Shown here: piece after piece, positions 10,435-22,669 of the stretch
Layout: each line of letters opens with the position of its first letter
Position numbering within the stretch: position 1 is the stretch's first letter
Assembly: GCA_021234155.1 (NCBI GenBank)
Contig: JAJEKV010000050.1
Span: forward strand, 10,300,495 to 10,364,494
Direction of reading: 5' to 3'
From: Isoetes taiwanensis
Taxonomy: Eukaryota > Streptophyta > Lycopodiopsida > Isoetales > Isoetaceae
DNA length: 64,000 nucleotides
Translations under genes and position numbers: made by a program
The notes under the pieces: generated by a model
Told to the model about the DNA's origin: nothing
Seen by the model: the letters and a program-made list of their open reading frames with translations, nothing else
Database searches by the model: none

Positions 10435-13400
10435 ATGGATCGTGTTGGTGAGCCCCAAACGTTTGAAGAATTAAAGCAACAAGCTATAAAAGATGGAGTT
10501 TCAGCTGTGGATTGCCCATGTACAAAATGCAACGGAAACAGATTGAAGTCACTTGATGACATTCATCAACATCTGAAATGTAATGGTTGGAGTCGACATA
10601 GAGACCCTTTAAAATTCCTTATTTATCTTTTAGCGTACGTTTGATTTAAAATTTCAATTTTGTAGGACACTAGATGTGAAGGTACTGTGTCTCAAACAGT
10701 TCAAGATACCTTCATGATAATTGATAATGATTATAAAAGTCACGTACCTTTGGAAGTTGCTAGGGATGATTTTCCATGTAGCAATGTAAGGGGAAGTCCA
10801 CTAAGTGACGGAGATCAAATAACTGATGGAGATCAGATAATGGATGGAGATCCATTATGTGACAGCACTAGTGATCCATTAAAGCCATTATATGATGGAA
10901 GCTCATTGAACATGTTATCCGCTATACTTTTGATTCTTGATTTGCAGACTATGCATGGATGGTCAAATGCTAGTCTTGATGACCTTCTAAAAGTTTTGGG
11001 AGGACAATTATTACCCAAGGGAAACGTACTGCCACGTTCATCTTATTATGCACAAAAGTTGATGAAGGAACTTGGTTTGGAATATGAATCTATCCATGCT
11101 TGCCCAAATGATTGTGTTCTTTACAGAGGGGAGTATGCTAATCTTGAGTCTTGCCCTAATGAAAAATGCCAAGAAAGCCGATGGAGCAAAAAAGGCAAAC
11201 CTAGTGCACGTAAAGTTGTGCATTACTTCCCTGTCATACCTCATTTATTAAATCGTATGAATGTCCATCAATGGCAACACATGACATGGCATGCCAACAA
11301 TGTAAGTACAGATGGCATTTGTAGGTATGTCTTGATTCACCGAAGATGGCGACACATCGAAGAACATGTGGTCGACTTTCTTTTGAAGACCCTCGCAACT
11401 TCGGGTTTGGTTTGGCATTTGATGGTGTAAACCCGTTTAGCGAAATGAGATCTAACCGAGTACTTGGCTATTATTTGGTCAATTACAATATTGAACCATG
11501 GTTAGCCACAAAGCCACATTTTATTATGTTGATATTATTGATTCCCCGGACCTACAAAAATTACCTTCTTCAAAATTGACGTGTACATGAGTCTTATTGT
11601 GGAAGAGTTTCATAAGCTTTGGGAAGGAGTACAGGGCATTTGACTTGACAAGCCAACTTTGGAGAGGGAATTTACCTTGCGTTCAATGATCATGTGGACT
11701 ATACATGATTTTCCTGCATATGGTTTGTTGGCAGGGTGTGTAACCCATGGATATCGAGCATGTCCCCATTGTGGACCTGATATTCATGTTCGCAAGTCTA
11801 GCAGTCTTAAAAAATTCATTTATGCAGGGCATCGCCGATATCTCCCTGTTGATCATAATTTTCGGAAAATGAAAGCATTTGACGGGAAAATTGAAGTTGG
11901 GACAGCTCCAAATCTTGTGAAGCCTACTGATATACAAAACTGGATAATGGAAAAGGAAGAATGGGATAGAAAGGAGTTGTCTCGAAAAGAATTGAAACAA
12001 AAAAGAAAAGTTGATGATGGAGATGATGATCCAACGAAGAGGACGGGGTGGAAACGTCTTTCTATATTTTACGAGCTTCCTTATTGGGAGGTATGTCGTG
12101 CTGGTATATGTACTTAGGAACTTATGCTTTACGTGTAACTATATTATTTCCTATTACATATTACAGCATCTTCTTATTCGAAACACACTGGATGTGATGC
12201 ACGTGGAGAAAAATGTTGCAGAAAATATAATTAAGACAATACTTGGAGATGCTGACAAGGACAATGAAAAGGTACGAGAAGACATGAGGGAGATTGGAAT
12301 TCGAGAGTCGCTTTGGCCTCAATCACAAAATGGTAAAGTGATTTTACCTCATGCTCCATATGTCCTTACAAAAGAAGAAAAAAGAGCTTTCTTTGATGTT
12401 ATACAAAGTGTGAAACCTCCTACGGGATTGTCCTCTAACTTCAAAAAATGTGTTGCAAATGGAAAGCTCAAATCTATGAAATCACATGATTATCATATTC
12501 TTCTTAAATATTCCTTCCTTTGGCTATAATGGTTGCCTAGGAGAAGGAGAAAGAATGTCAATATTCAGACTCAGTTCTTTGTTTAAGCAAATTACTGCAA
12601 AAGAGATTCATTTAAGTGAGATGGGTAACTTGAAGGGGGAAGCTGTGAATGTGTTATGCTTGCTTGAGAAGCATTTTCCACCATCTTTTTTCACGATCAT
12701 GACGCATCTCATCATACATCTAGTAGAAGAGCTAGCTATTTGTGGGCTGTGACTTGCCGATGGATGTATCCCATTGAGAGATTCTTGAAACATCTCAAAA
12801 AATATGTTACATAACATGGCATATCCGTAGGGATCCATTCTTTGAAGGATAGATAATTAATGAAGCAATGACTCTAATTAGCATGAAAGAGGATAGAAAT
12901 ATTGAATTCTTAGGTGAATATGATGGTGTTTTGGAGTGTAACACATCTGATGTCTTGGAGGGTAAAGGTACTTTGATAAAGTTGGATTTATCGTTGCAAC
13001 AACAAGCACATGAATGCATTCTAGCAAATTCAACCATCATTGACACATGGAGATTGTAAGTATTTCAGTTTTATAATTTAGATGGTGATGGGTGCTTTAA
13101 TGTAGAAAGTTGACTTTCAATTTGTTTATAACGAGAAAATCTGAACAATCACAACATGGTATCTTGTGCAGCATAGCGTAAAGGGAGCAAGTTGTGAACT
13201 TTCAGTGAGTGGCTCAAAATTGAAGTTCAACAGATGGTTCGAATAAGGAGCAAGTAGATCCGGCCGTTGCTTGATCTTGCTTTTGGAGTTGAAGAATATG
13301 CTACAAGTTATAAAAGTATGTGGGCATATGGTTGGCATTTACGAGTGCAAGACTTAGATGCAAAGCAAGTGACACAAGATTCAGGCATTTCCGCAATATT

Positions 13401-13925
13401 TCAATCTACGAGTCGTAGTAGTGCTAAAGACAAGCGTCCAATTGAAGCTGAGATAGAATATTTTGGGAAAATTCAACAGATTTTACAGGTTCTATTAGTG
13501 CTTGTAAATATGTTGTAATATACGAGTATACTAATATACTAATCATTTTTTCATGAATCTATATAGGTCTGCCTTGGTTCATCGCATGTGGTGCTCTTGC
13601 AATGCCATTGGTATAGGCCTGATATTATTGGACAACGAGCATCAACAAAATTTGACAAGTATGGCTTTCAACTAGTGGACACTACAAAAGCTGCATATAA
13701 AGCTAATTCAAGTTCTCAACCCTTTGTCTTTCCAGAACATGTCCAACAGGTAAAACTACAATTACAGTTTCTTATTTGCAATAATTTTTCGTGAAATTAT
13801 ATGTTTATGCATCTAAATATATGCAGGTTTTCTATTTTGATGATCCCCATAACGTAGGTTGGTCTATTGTGCTTCGAAACCCATCTCGTAGATGGGCTAG
13901 TACTTACGATGAAAGTGTAAATTAA
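10435..13925 (+). pseudogene. TNPD-like CACTA transposase gene (copy 1)
   Basis: Exon 1 (ATG 10435) encodes a transposase-associated domain with the CPCTKC and HLxCNGW cysteine/histidine pattern. The next block, from about 10665, encodes the TNP2 (Transposase_21) domain: LYDGSSLNMLSAIL, CPNDCVLYRGEYANLESCP, LAFDGVNPF, WTIHDFPAYG, GYRACPHCG and, after an intron ending near 12167, LDVMHVEKNVAEN. DUF4218 follows (about 12490-12830, LEKHFPPSFFTIMTHL and a WMYPIERF-like end), then DUF4216 (about 13565-13925, CHWYRPD...YGFQLVDTT...VFYFDDP). The D, D and E of the proposed catalytic triad are in LAFDG, IHDFP and HVEKN. Frame breaks near 11345-11400, 11578, 12530 and 12750 prevent a full-length product as read, though some may be sequence errors. 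Confidence 0.88.
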
Positions 13926-14209
13926 TTTATGATCATTGATGATGACATATCCTATATTTAGTTTTTGTAGTTCGGAGGACATCACAAGTGCAGTCCAATT
14001 CAACTTTAAGGTTCTAGCATTGTAATATCCTATCCTATCTTATAAAATAAAGGAGAAAGTTAAGTTACTGCTTCGCGAATGAGTGCTTCTGTTTTTTCGC
14101 TATATAGCACTATTATACCACAATGGATGGAGTGTTTATAGTCACACTTAAATCACAAGCATATTGCGTGTACGATTAGATAACATTTGTATATATGATA
14201 TTTGTGTTC

Positions 14210-14689
14210 GACAAATGGCAAAAGTTCCATCACCTAAATGGAAAATAGAAGTCACTTAGACAAGAGTCTTTTGTTCGTATGCAAATGGCACAAACACGCG
14301 GCACTTATGTGTCACTTATTACTTTGCCATTTACGTCGCTCGAAATGGCAAAAAGAAGCCGGCATATAAATGGCACATTCAAGTCACTCAAACAGGTGAC
14401 ATTTGTTGGCATGCAAATGGCACAAACATGCGGCACTTATGGGTTACATGACACTTATTAATTTGCCATTTACGCATGTTAAAATGGCAAAACATAGACC
14501 ACACTTAAATGGCACATGCATGACACTAATTTATGTGCCATTTATAAGGTCAACAATGGCAACGTAATTGTCATTTAAATGGCACATACTTGTCACGTAT
14601 TTTGGTGTGCCAATTACAATGATACAAATGGCAAAATCAAGAAATTCTGCCATTTCTTCGTGCCATTTATGCCTATTTTTGTAGTAGTG
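14210..14689 (+). repeat. right subterminal repeat field and terminus of CACTA copy 1
   Basis: Dense aaatggca/tgccattt units in both orientations, often followed by cacaaacatgcggcacttatg-like sequence, lead into the inverted terminal repeat that ends at 14689. The same field closes copy 2 at about 29345-29818. Confidence 0.8.
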
Positions 14690-14961
14690 ACACTTGGCAT
14701 GCTTAGGTTAACTTAAGTGTATGGCTTAGATTAGTTAGATGTCGCTCCAGTTTAGGTCTACACTATATTAGATCGAGCCTCTTGGATGTACTTTCGGGTT
14801 TGATCTCATATTTGGAGAGCCTCATTTGGCTACGTTCCCGTCACTCTTTGTACATATTTATTTGTCTTGTTCTTGTTTTGTGATCATGAGCATGGCAGCT
14901 TTGTAGCATCCGACAGTCATAGACTGCTGCTGCAAGGTGTATGCCAAGAACTCACAACTAA
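14690..14961 (+). repeat. 5' LTR, second part, between the two CACTA elements
   Basis: These 272 bp continue the left LTR and align with about 32272-32550 (gcatgcttaggttaactt through gccaagaactcacaactaa). The segment starts with the ACA duplication left by CACTA copy 1. It ends in TAA, the likely 3-bp duplication of CACTA copy 2. The last bases of the LTR (ending CA) appear to sit beyond copy 2, near 29823-29824. Confidence 0.85.
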
Positions 14962-15566
14962 CACTACTACAAAAATAGGTGTAAATGGCACAATTATATG
15001 CCATTTTTTCCCTACATAAATGACACTTTTTGGATATGCCATTTGTGCATATTTGTGCCTCAAATGCTCCGCCTTTTTTGTGCCATTTAAGTGTGGTCAA
15101 AATATGTGCCATTTAATTGACATGTTTATGTCATTTAAGTGACATGTGATGTGACATGTATGTGTGGTTCATGCGCCACTCAAGTGCCATTCAAGTGATG
15201 TACATGTGGTGCATGTGTCACTCAAATGCCATTCATGACATGTAATCTGACATGTATGTGCGGTGCATGTGCCACTCAAGTGCCATGAGTATGATATCCA
15301 TATGTAGAGCTTGTGCCACCAAAGTGTCATTAACGTGGCACGTGGCATGCAATGCCATATGCCATTCAAGTGACATGAATGTGTGGAGTGATTGCCATTT
15401 TTATATTCTTTAAATAAAAATTAATTATTGTATGGTTATGTGAACAATGATAAATAGTATTTCTATAAAGAGAGATACAATAGCAATATATTCAATAAAA
15501 TGTCATGTATTGTCACATGGATACAATGGTATTTAAAATAATGTCATAAGACGAGGACGAATAAAC

Positions 15567-17780
15567 TTATTGAGAAATACTGCTCAACAAAGATAATGGC
15601 CAAATGATCAATGAGTTTATGGCATCCTTGAATGTCGTAAATTCGCTTGTTGGATACAGCAATTGATCATTCAAATGTCCAGGGTTTATGCTTTGAACCA
15701 TAATAGAAGCATTACCGTTCCCAATGGGTTGACAGTGGCAAGTTTTCTTCGGATCTACTGAGAAAATCCTTCCATGTCCAATGATTGATTTATTTCTTAA
15801 CTCAAGAATTTGGACTTCCATGTTTTCCTAAAGTAAAGAAACCAAAAAATGCTTTGTGTTATTTTTGAGAAGTTCAAAAAATTAAACATAGATAGAGATG
15901 TTACCTGTAAATCCTTCTTGACATGTTTTGTTGGCACACACTGTTTTTTAAATGTGGGAATTGCACTTCCCTAATATTCAAATTAAAAATATGAATTAAT
16001 GTAAGTCTCATACGTCAATAAACAAATGCTACTTTACCTGGCTTCCAAGGGATGCTTCTTTGTTCATCACTTTCCTCATGGCCTGCGTATACTTATTATA
16101 TAAGATTTGATGACATATAATGAGCATATTTAGAGATGGTTTACTTTACCTGGCTTCCAACACACGCTCCTTTGTAACTCAGTTTTCCCATAGCCTACAT
16201 ATTAGTTATGTAAATGATATAAGTGTAGCTAAGCACAACCAATAAAGATGATTTCACAATACCTGGCTTCCAACTGATGCTTCCTTGTTGATCATTTTTC
16301 TAGCAACCTACGTAGATTATAGGACTATTGATGGTATAGAAAAATGCAAAAATATATCATAGAGATGTTTTGACATACCTGGCTTCCAACTGAAGCTTCT
16401 CTGCTCGTCATCTTTTCCAAAGCCTATTATGTAACGGATTAATGATATAAGGTAAATAGAAATAATTAATACAAATATTTTCACAATACCTCTTGGTTCG
16501 TATCTTCTTCAAGTTTTTTCTTCTTAGCGGATAAACTTTCAATCTGTTTGTGCAACTCTAGAAGCATAGATTTGGCATCATCCACCATTTGTGTAACATC
16601 ACCTTGAGTTTCTCTAGGCTCTTCAAAGGTTTCATGAAGAGCAATTGGCTTTTTGACACGTTTGCATGTATTTCTCACATTGAATGATGGTGAGGGATGC
16701 GTACCCTAAAACTCCATAGAGGAAAGCAATAAATTAAATAGAAACTCAAAATATAGTTTTATGGATAAACGAAGATGTAATCTCACATTAGATTTCTCTA
16801 CCAAGTCTAGCGTCTTGGCTCCCCTTGGTAGATTCCCATATCCTTTAGAGGTATGAGCTTCATCTGCAATTTCAGCCGTGGTTGGGGACCTTTGCATCTT
16901 TTCTTTCTGTAATGTTTAACCAAGTGAATGAAACTTTATGCATTTACATGACATTAACCAAGTACATTATAGAAGTTGATGGAATCAAACTTTTACCAGA
17001 TACATGTATGTACCAGCATAGCCACTTCTTCCTGTGTTGTTAGTACGCTTTTGATCAGCTCGGTTCTTTTTGTTGCGACTGCTTGAGTTCTGAAGAATAT
17101 TAAATTTTAGTATTTGCATCAGGAATACTTTGAAAATATGAAACAATATGATTAATAATATACTTTGTATTCGTTTGTCTCCATATATGCAAGAAACTTG
17201 AACCACGTATCATTTTTCATCCAATCTGGCTTTGTTGGCTCTTCATTATTCTTCCGTGCATGCAGGACCTTATCACATACACTCCTCCTTGCCTCTCTAA
17301 TACGTTTAGAAAGGCGTGTCCGCCAATGTTTTTTGTCCCACTCTCCCCATGGGATTACAAACCAATCCTATATTCACAAAACAAAAAAAATCACCACTAT
17401 TGTAATCAAAAGAAAAATATAAAACTATGAAGACTCTATTTTATTTAATGACAAATAAAGAAAAATTATGCACTTTTAATTAGAATGTCTAAAATTACCT
17501 GCATTGTTCGTCAGACAAGGTCTAATTGCCCTTGGGGAATTTTTTCATGTCCAAAATGGATAGGTCCACATGCTTTTTGATAAGTACATTTAGTTTCTGT
17601 CAAAATAATTTCTTGTAGGCGCCACAAGGGTTCATATCATCATCAAATTCAATTCATATGGTCTTTCCTCTCTTAAAATTCTCTTCATGGCACCCATTTG
17701 ATAATCTTAAAAGTGGTTCCGTGCGTGCTTTTCATAGTTGGATTGGTGATCTTCGCCTTTGTTTTGTTTAATTTCCACAT
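15567..17780 (-). pseudogene. TNPA-like gene, copy 2 (better preserved)
   Basis: This has the same exon order as copy 1. The block near 17375-17170 reads without a break from FVIPWGEWDKKHWRTR to DTWFKFLAYMETNEYK, and the last exon (15821-15567) reads IIGHGRIFSVDP...LIIWP, the expected C-terminal pattern of the Ptta/En/Spm family. The four tandem short exons lie at about 16036-16430. The region near 17500-17770 carries small indels relative to copy 1, so the N-terminal exon is damaged here. Its role is inferred as the DNA-binding partner of the TNPD-like transposase. Confidence 0.75.
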
Positions 17781-18918
17781 AAAAGTTAGTAAGTGAAAAT
17801 AATAAATTAACTAGGATATTAAAACTTTGCACAAACATTATTGCAACATCTTATATGGGATACAAGGAACTACAAAATCTTAGATATTAGTTGGACATGC
17901 ATTTTTATTTTGGCTTTATAAGGGTGTGTTTGTTACCCCATCCTATATGAGGTATAATTTCAAGGCAATTGCTTCTCGCATATTCGTCAAAAGTGTCAAA
18001 TTGCAATGAAAAGGGCTTTTGAATAAAGGATCTAAAGTAACTTAGAAAATGTTTACTCAAAAGACAAGTTCTCACACTTGAAACAATGGTTGTGGCAGAA
18101 ATGTTTTTCTCGTAGTTTGCTAGAAGGCGTATACTCGAGGTGACATCATGGGCTCAAGGTGACATCATGAGGCGTTTTGGTTGGTTTTACCATAGAACAC
18201 AGTCATGGATGTCATGGGGTTGTATTTGTTCATTTTACCATGAAAATGCTCATGATTCTAATTAAAAAATTTCTGGGTCCTTTGCATAGGAGATAATATC
18301 ACACCATGGTTTTAATGGTAATAAATTTTGTATGGCATTTTCATACCTAACATTGCATTGCTATATCCAGAAATACGAAACGGCCCAACCATTTTGGAGC
18401 CACACATAGTTCGGATGCTAGGATCTGGCCGACTAGACCGGATCTGCAACAAGGGAAGATATAAAATGTCTATTCAATTAGGTTGAGCAGTGCATGATAA
18501 AGAACAAATGGCTTGGGCTGTTGGACGAAACAGAAGTTAATAATGCTACATGAAAGATGTCAAATACCTTAACAGTGTTTTTTTAGCTACAGTACATTGA
18601 ATAATATAGTTTCGACATTGAAATAACATTTGAGTGGTAATGAAAATTGCTATCCATTGTATGTTGGAGATGTACTTTGGAAGAAGCTACTAAAACTGCC
18701 TTTAAAAGCCACTGACCTTGTTGAGACCGATCTGCACCTTGACCTTGATCTGCACCTTGACCTTGATCTGGAACAACACTTAGAGGAGGTTCGAGTCTAC
18801 CAATCCGCTCTGACAGATTGATATTCCCTAACCAAAACACACAAATCACAACATCAGCAAATCAACTATACAAAATTTCATGATTTTTATTTAACATTGA
18901 ATGATTTTCATGCTGAGT
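17781..18918. other. non-coding interior of CACTA copy 2
   Basis: Counterpart of 5351-6511. No coding region is recognised. The tract gatctgcaccttgaccttga appears twice near 18730-18770. Confidence 0.6.
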
Positions 18919-18996
18919 ATGGCATTATGGAATGCCGTTGTTGATACAAATGCTAAATCAAGCAATCTAAACAAGGCTCGAATGTTCTTTGATGAT
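18919..18996 (+). pseudogene. PPR-like fragment 1 (copy 2)
   Basis: Same piece as 6515-6592, with the PPR pattern [11 protein letters not shown]...ARMFFDD intact. The frame leaves the motif just after FDD. Confidence 0.6.
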
Positions 18997-19052
18997 CTGT
19001 AAGGAATCAGAGATGTTGAATTACTCCTAAAAGGACCGAACGTAGAAGGAAT

Positions 19053-19415
19053 GGTATCATTGGTAAAAATAGCACTGGCTATGGCAGTGAATATGCATAC
19101 TCTGCAAAGGAGATCCTTTGGACCTCTGCATTTCCATGATAAGACTATTTTGAGGTACTTAAATAGACCAGCCCTTTCAAGGTATACACTGATGACCATG
19201 GTGCCAAAGAGCAGGCCTAGAATTGGCAGATCTATGGATGCAAAAGCCTCACTTGGACTTAGAACTTGGAACACTACCATCAGAATACCTCCAAGTAAAG
19301 CCCCTGCAGTCCTCCCAATTGGCAGGAACCTTAGGGTTGGAAAAGTTGCCAGAGTCCAGAAAACTAAAAATGCAAAAGTTCCCAAAATCACTTTGTGTAG
19401 TGAAGCCCATGCCAT
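19053..19415 (-). pseudogene. captured LSI2-like silicon/arsenite efflux transporter exon (copy 2)
   Basis: About 121 residues, starting MAWASLHKV, match the N-terminal part of plant LSI2-type transporters (ArsB/NhaD permease superfamily) in order: [63 protein letters not shown] and FTNDT. Full LSI2 proteins are around 470 residues with about ten membrane segments; only the first few are here. The match stops at FTNDT, and the frame runs into unrelated DNA on both sides (total open frame 18891-19523). This is a classic gene fragment carried by a CACTA element. It cannot make a transporter but could give antisense or small RNA against the parent gene. Confidence 0.85.
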
Positions 19416-19857
19416 ATCTATTGGCCAAGAAAATATAATCTGCTGTAGTCTGCAACACAACTGACATACAAGGGCAGAACAGAGGATTATGCTCCAGTTA
19501 CTAACAGAGTACGATATGACCAATATATATAGCAGCAGAGCAAAGCCAAATCTAAAAATTTGACCTCAGCTATGCATACGCAAGTGGTGCTTTACAAATA
19601 AAATATATAGGCTTAAACCATGATCTTGGTCTTAACAGAATGATCTGATAAAATGAATTCTAGATTCATACCAGATCACAGAATTGAAGATATTATGCTT
19701 GCAGAGATTCAGACGCTGCTCGGATCTCGAGGATCAGATCCAAGCATGCATGCGAGATGCAGCAGATCACATAGTTCCAATGTGCAAGGAGGCTTCCATC
19801 TGAATCCAAACTTATATGGCAGAATTTGTAAAAATACCCAGTTGAAAAAAGATCAGA

Positions 19858-20098
19858 GATGCTGCCATTCCTTCTTAGATTCCCTATTACCTACTGTACA
19901 ACAAATGCAATGAAACAAATTAAGAAGAATTCAAAAACCTTTTGTTGGTCGTCCAGGAGATGCTCCTTTGTTGTGTGCATCCGCTCCTTTGTTGTGTGCA
20001 TCCAAAGATTTCCTTGAAACTAGCATGTGCAAGTATGTAAACTGATGAAACCTTGGACTTCATGTATATATACAAGAATTATGATTTTTTCAACCACA
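19858..20098 (+). repeat. internal direct repeat A, CACTA copy 2
   Basis: Equivalent of 7386-7640. It pairs with 21598-21838. Confidence 0.75.
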
Positions 20099-20148
20099 TT
20101 AATGCAAAGCTATGCAGCCTACGAACAATAGAGCACACTCTTATCATG

Positions 20149-20211
20149 CTGCACTATAGAGCAAATGCTAAATTAGGCAATCTAAAGGAGGCCCAAATGG
20201 TCTTTGATGAT
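20149..20211 (+). pseudogene. PPR-like fragment 2 (copy 2)
   Basis: Same piece as 7684-7746. It reads LHYRANAKLGNLKEAQMVFDD and then continues without similarity to PPR proteins. Confidence 0.55.
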
Positions 20212-20319
20212 TGTAAGGATGCAATTTCCGAAAGGAGCATAAAGGGCTTCTTGTTAAGCTAACTTCCAAAGAATTTGAAGTTGCCTTTGCCTCATAGGAC
20301 GAAATCAGGTGGAGGGAAA

Positions 20320-21479
20320 TTCAGATTTTTGTCTTCACTTGGGATGGCAAAAAGCAAGGTTCTGTTACAGCCTAATGGGGAGGCCTTTGAATGGGAAGCC
20401 TTTGAATGGGTGGATAGATGGGACCCAACACAATTCAAAGTTCTGCTTCTTCCCTATCTAAAGGGCAAATTTCTTGTCCATCACAATTGCTTTTCGGGCA
20501 AATTTCTTGTCCATTACAATTGCTTCTTTCCTAATTCCCCGCACACAATTCAAAGGGCTGCTTGTTCCTATCTAAAGGGCAAATTTCTGTCCATTTTGCG
20601 TAATTCATGATATAGTAACATCTTTAACTCTATTATCTTAAACCACATGCCTCAAAAGTAACCATGATCTAGCCATTGTCTTCATAATCTCCCAAACCAG
20701 ATCATATGAGTTTTACATAATTTGAGGAAAAGGCACAGCAAGGACCTGCAACATCGTTGAAGCTGTATACTTGGCCTTATCTATTCTAATCAATCAATCC
20801 TTCCAGAAGATCTTCAATTTTCAACTTTATGATTGCCGGCATGCAGAAAAGACTATCCCCGCCATCTCCGCATCCCCGATGGCCGACTTCAATGGTTGCT
20901 CGCTTCCTCAAGCTTCAACAATATGTTAGGATCCGATTCATCCATTTAAAATACCTTCAAGACTCCTACATGGATAATTTCTCGCCCTATACCCTGAGAT
21001 CATGGATAATCTGTTCAAGGGGCTGGTTAACCTGCTCATCTTCAGTAATTCTATCAACTAAATGTTGGCTCATAGGTTTGGCAGGAGAAAAGAGGAGAGC
21101 ACCAATGGAATAATTTGCTTCTTTATTTGGCAATCTCTTTCATTTTGTTTCGACTTCAATTAATGGGAGGGGCGTGCATGTGTATTTGTCCTAATGTGAT
21201 TCTCATATGGACAATATGCTCCATCTGCCAAATGGTTGTCTGTAGAAAAAAGTAGAATGAGACTGTTTCAGCTGCCAATAATCTTGAGCAAGAATGTTGT
21301 GATACAAGGGGCTGGCATTTCTTCAATCTAACAGAGATAGCATTAAGGTTGACTGTGCTACCGGTGCTATAAAGCATGTCATTCAATTGTTTGGCAAGAC
21401 CTATGGTTAAAGGTCTGAACCCATACCATTGTTGCAGCCCCATCTCCGCCACCATAGCCTGGGAAATTTATGATTGGCA
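20320..21479. other. unrecognised captured or non-coding DNA, copy 2
   Basis: Counterpart of 7850-9000. It holds repeated gggcaaatttcttgtcc units (20460-20590) and the conserved minus-strand frame 21455-21156, whose product I do not recognise. Confidence 0.4.
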
Positions 21480-21554
21480 TGGAACTCTATGATTGCTGGC
21501 TATGCCCGACAAGATGATGGCAAAGAGGCATTCAGGCTCTTCATGGAAATGAAG
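21480..21554 (+). pseudogene. PPR-like fragment 3 (copy 2)
   Basis: 25 codons, WNSMIAGYARQDDGKEAFRL followed by FMEMK, form a complete PPR-type helix pair, then GTATGA. PPR proteins bind organellar RNA. This isolated motif is most simply a captured exon piece. Confidence 0.75.
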
Positions 21555-21597
21555 GTATGAAGCCGTAGCACTTGCAGGAGACAGAAGGATTTATCAA

Positions 21598-21838
21598 GAT
21601 GCTGCCCTTCCTTCTTAGATTCCCTATTACCTACTGTACAACAAATGCAATGAAACAAATTAAAAAGAATTCAAAAACCTTTTGTTGGTCGTCCAGGAGA
21701 TGCTCCTTTGTTATGTGCATCCGCTCCTTTGTTGTGCGCATCCAAAGATTTCCTTGAAACTAGCATGTGCAAGTATGTAAACTGATGAAACCTTGGACTT
21801 CATGTATATATACAAGAATTATGATTTTTTCAACCGTA
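21598..21838 (+). repeat. internal direct repeat B, CACTA copy 2
   Basis: Second member of the pair with 19858-20098. The flank after it (gtaataaatcaattt) differs from that after repeat A. Confidence 0.75.
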
Positions 21839-22002
21839 ATAAATCAATTTCACAAGCAAAGGGCTTCTGAGCAAAGGTCTTCTGAGAAGCAATCAAGTAG
21901 GAAGTCCAGCCAGGCTTTGTGCTGTGAAGAATGGACCGGGAACTCAAGGGAGCATCCAAATTTTCTTAAAAAAAAGGGCAGAAAGACACATACGAAAGCA
22001 AA

Positions 22003-22375
22003 CTAGGTATCTACCAAATTTAAAAACATTTCTAAAAATAGAATTGCAAGCAACTTACCGCCTGTATTTTCCACATTGTGCATAAAACTAGTGTCAGATA
22101 AGGGAATGCTTCTTGTAATGCTTTTATCCAAGATTTTTTGAGTCGATGGACGATCGTATGCCTCAATTCTCTTCCTAATGCTAATATTCTTCTTTTTAAA
22201 AAGTTTTTTTCTCTTCAACATAGGCCGTTTTGGAGCTGGGAAACATACTTCATCCTCAAGACTCTCCTCATCTCCATCTTCGGCCACCAAGACCTTCCCT
22301 CATCCGAAAATCATCATCTTCACTATCTTGTTTGAGCTTGAATACTCCATAGGCTCGTCGAATCCATTTCGCGCA
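22003..22375 (-). CDS. acidic/basic exon divergent from the transposase (copy 2)
   Basis: Frame 22290-22003 reads DGDEESLEDEVCFPAPKRPM, then a lysine-rich run (KRKKLFKKKN) and RIEAYDRPSTQKILDKS. The acidic start (MEYSSS...DSEDDDF, near 22350-22310) is in another frame, so a small indel separates the two. This looks like a nuclear protein N-terminus. See the copy 1 entry at 9656 for alternatives. Confidence 0.4.
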
Positions 22376-22669
22376 TCTCCAACAATGCCGTTCGGATTTC
22401 TCGGTCGAGATAGAGATTGGATCAAGAAATTTGCATTCACAAGTTCCTTTTTTTTCCTCGTTTTGTTTCTTTTGTTTTTGTGTATGATTTATCGTAATAG
22501 TTCGAAGTTTTAGTTAAAACAACATTAATATCAAACAAATAAACGGAACATAGTAGGTTGTTATGCACAAAATAGTTTTTAAGATCATTTAGTAAATAAA
22601 TGCTTTGGATTATCCCTATAGTCTATTATTTTGTTTATGGTGCATCTAAAATTTTTTAGACTAGGGGCC

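Larger units (their letters stand above)
2518..14689 (+). mobile_element. CACTA (En/Spm) transposon, copy 1, 12.2 kb
   Basis: The left terminus CACTACTACAAAAATAGG is repeated inverted at the right end (14672-14689), and the terminal 30 bp match at about 28 positions. The flanking 3-bp duplication is ACA (2515-2517 and 14690-14692), the hallmark of CACTA elements. Both ends carry dense short repeats of the type aaatggca/tgccattt. Inside are a TNPA-like gene on the minus strand (3160-5350), captured gene fragments (6500-9930) and a TNPD-like transposase gene on the plus strand (10435-13925). The copy looks potentially autonomous in layout, but its frames are interrupted. Confidence 0.95.

Noticed and set aside
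19858-21838. small LTR (TRIM) element formed by the 240-bp direct repeats
   Set aside because: The repeat begins TG and ends CA, but no 5-bp target duplication, primer-binding site or polypurine tract is visible.
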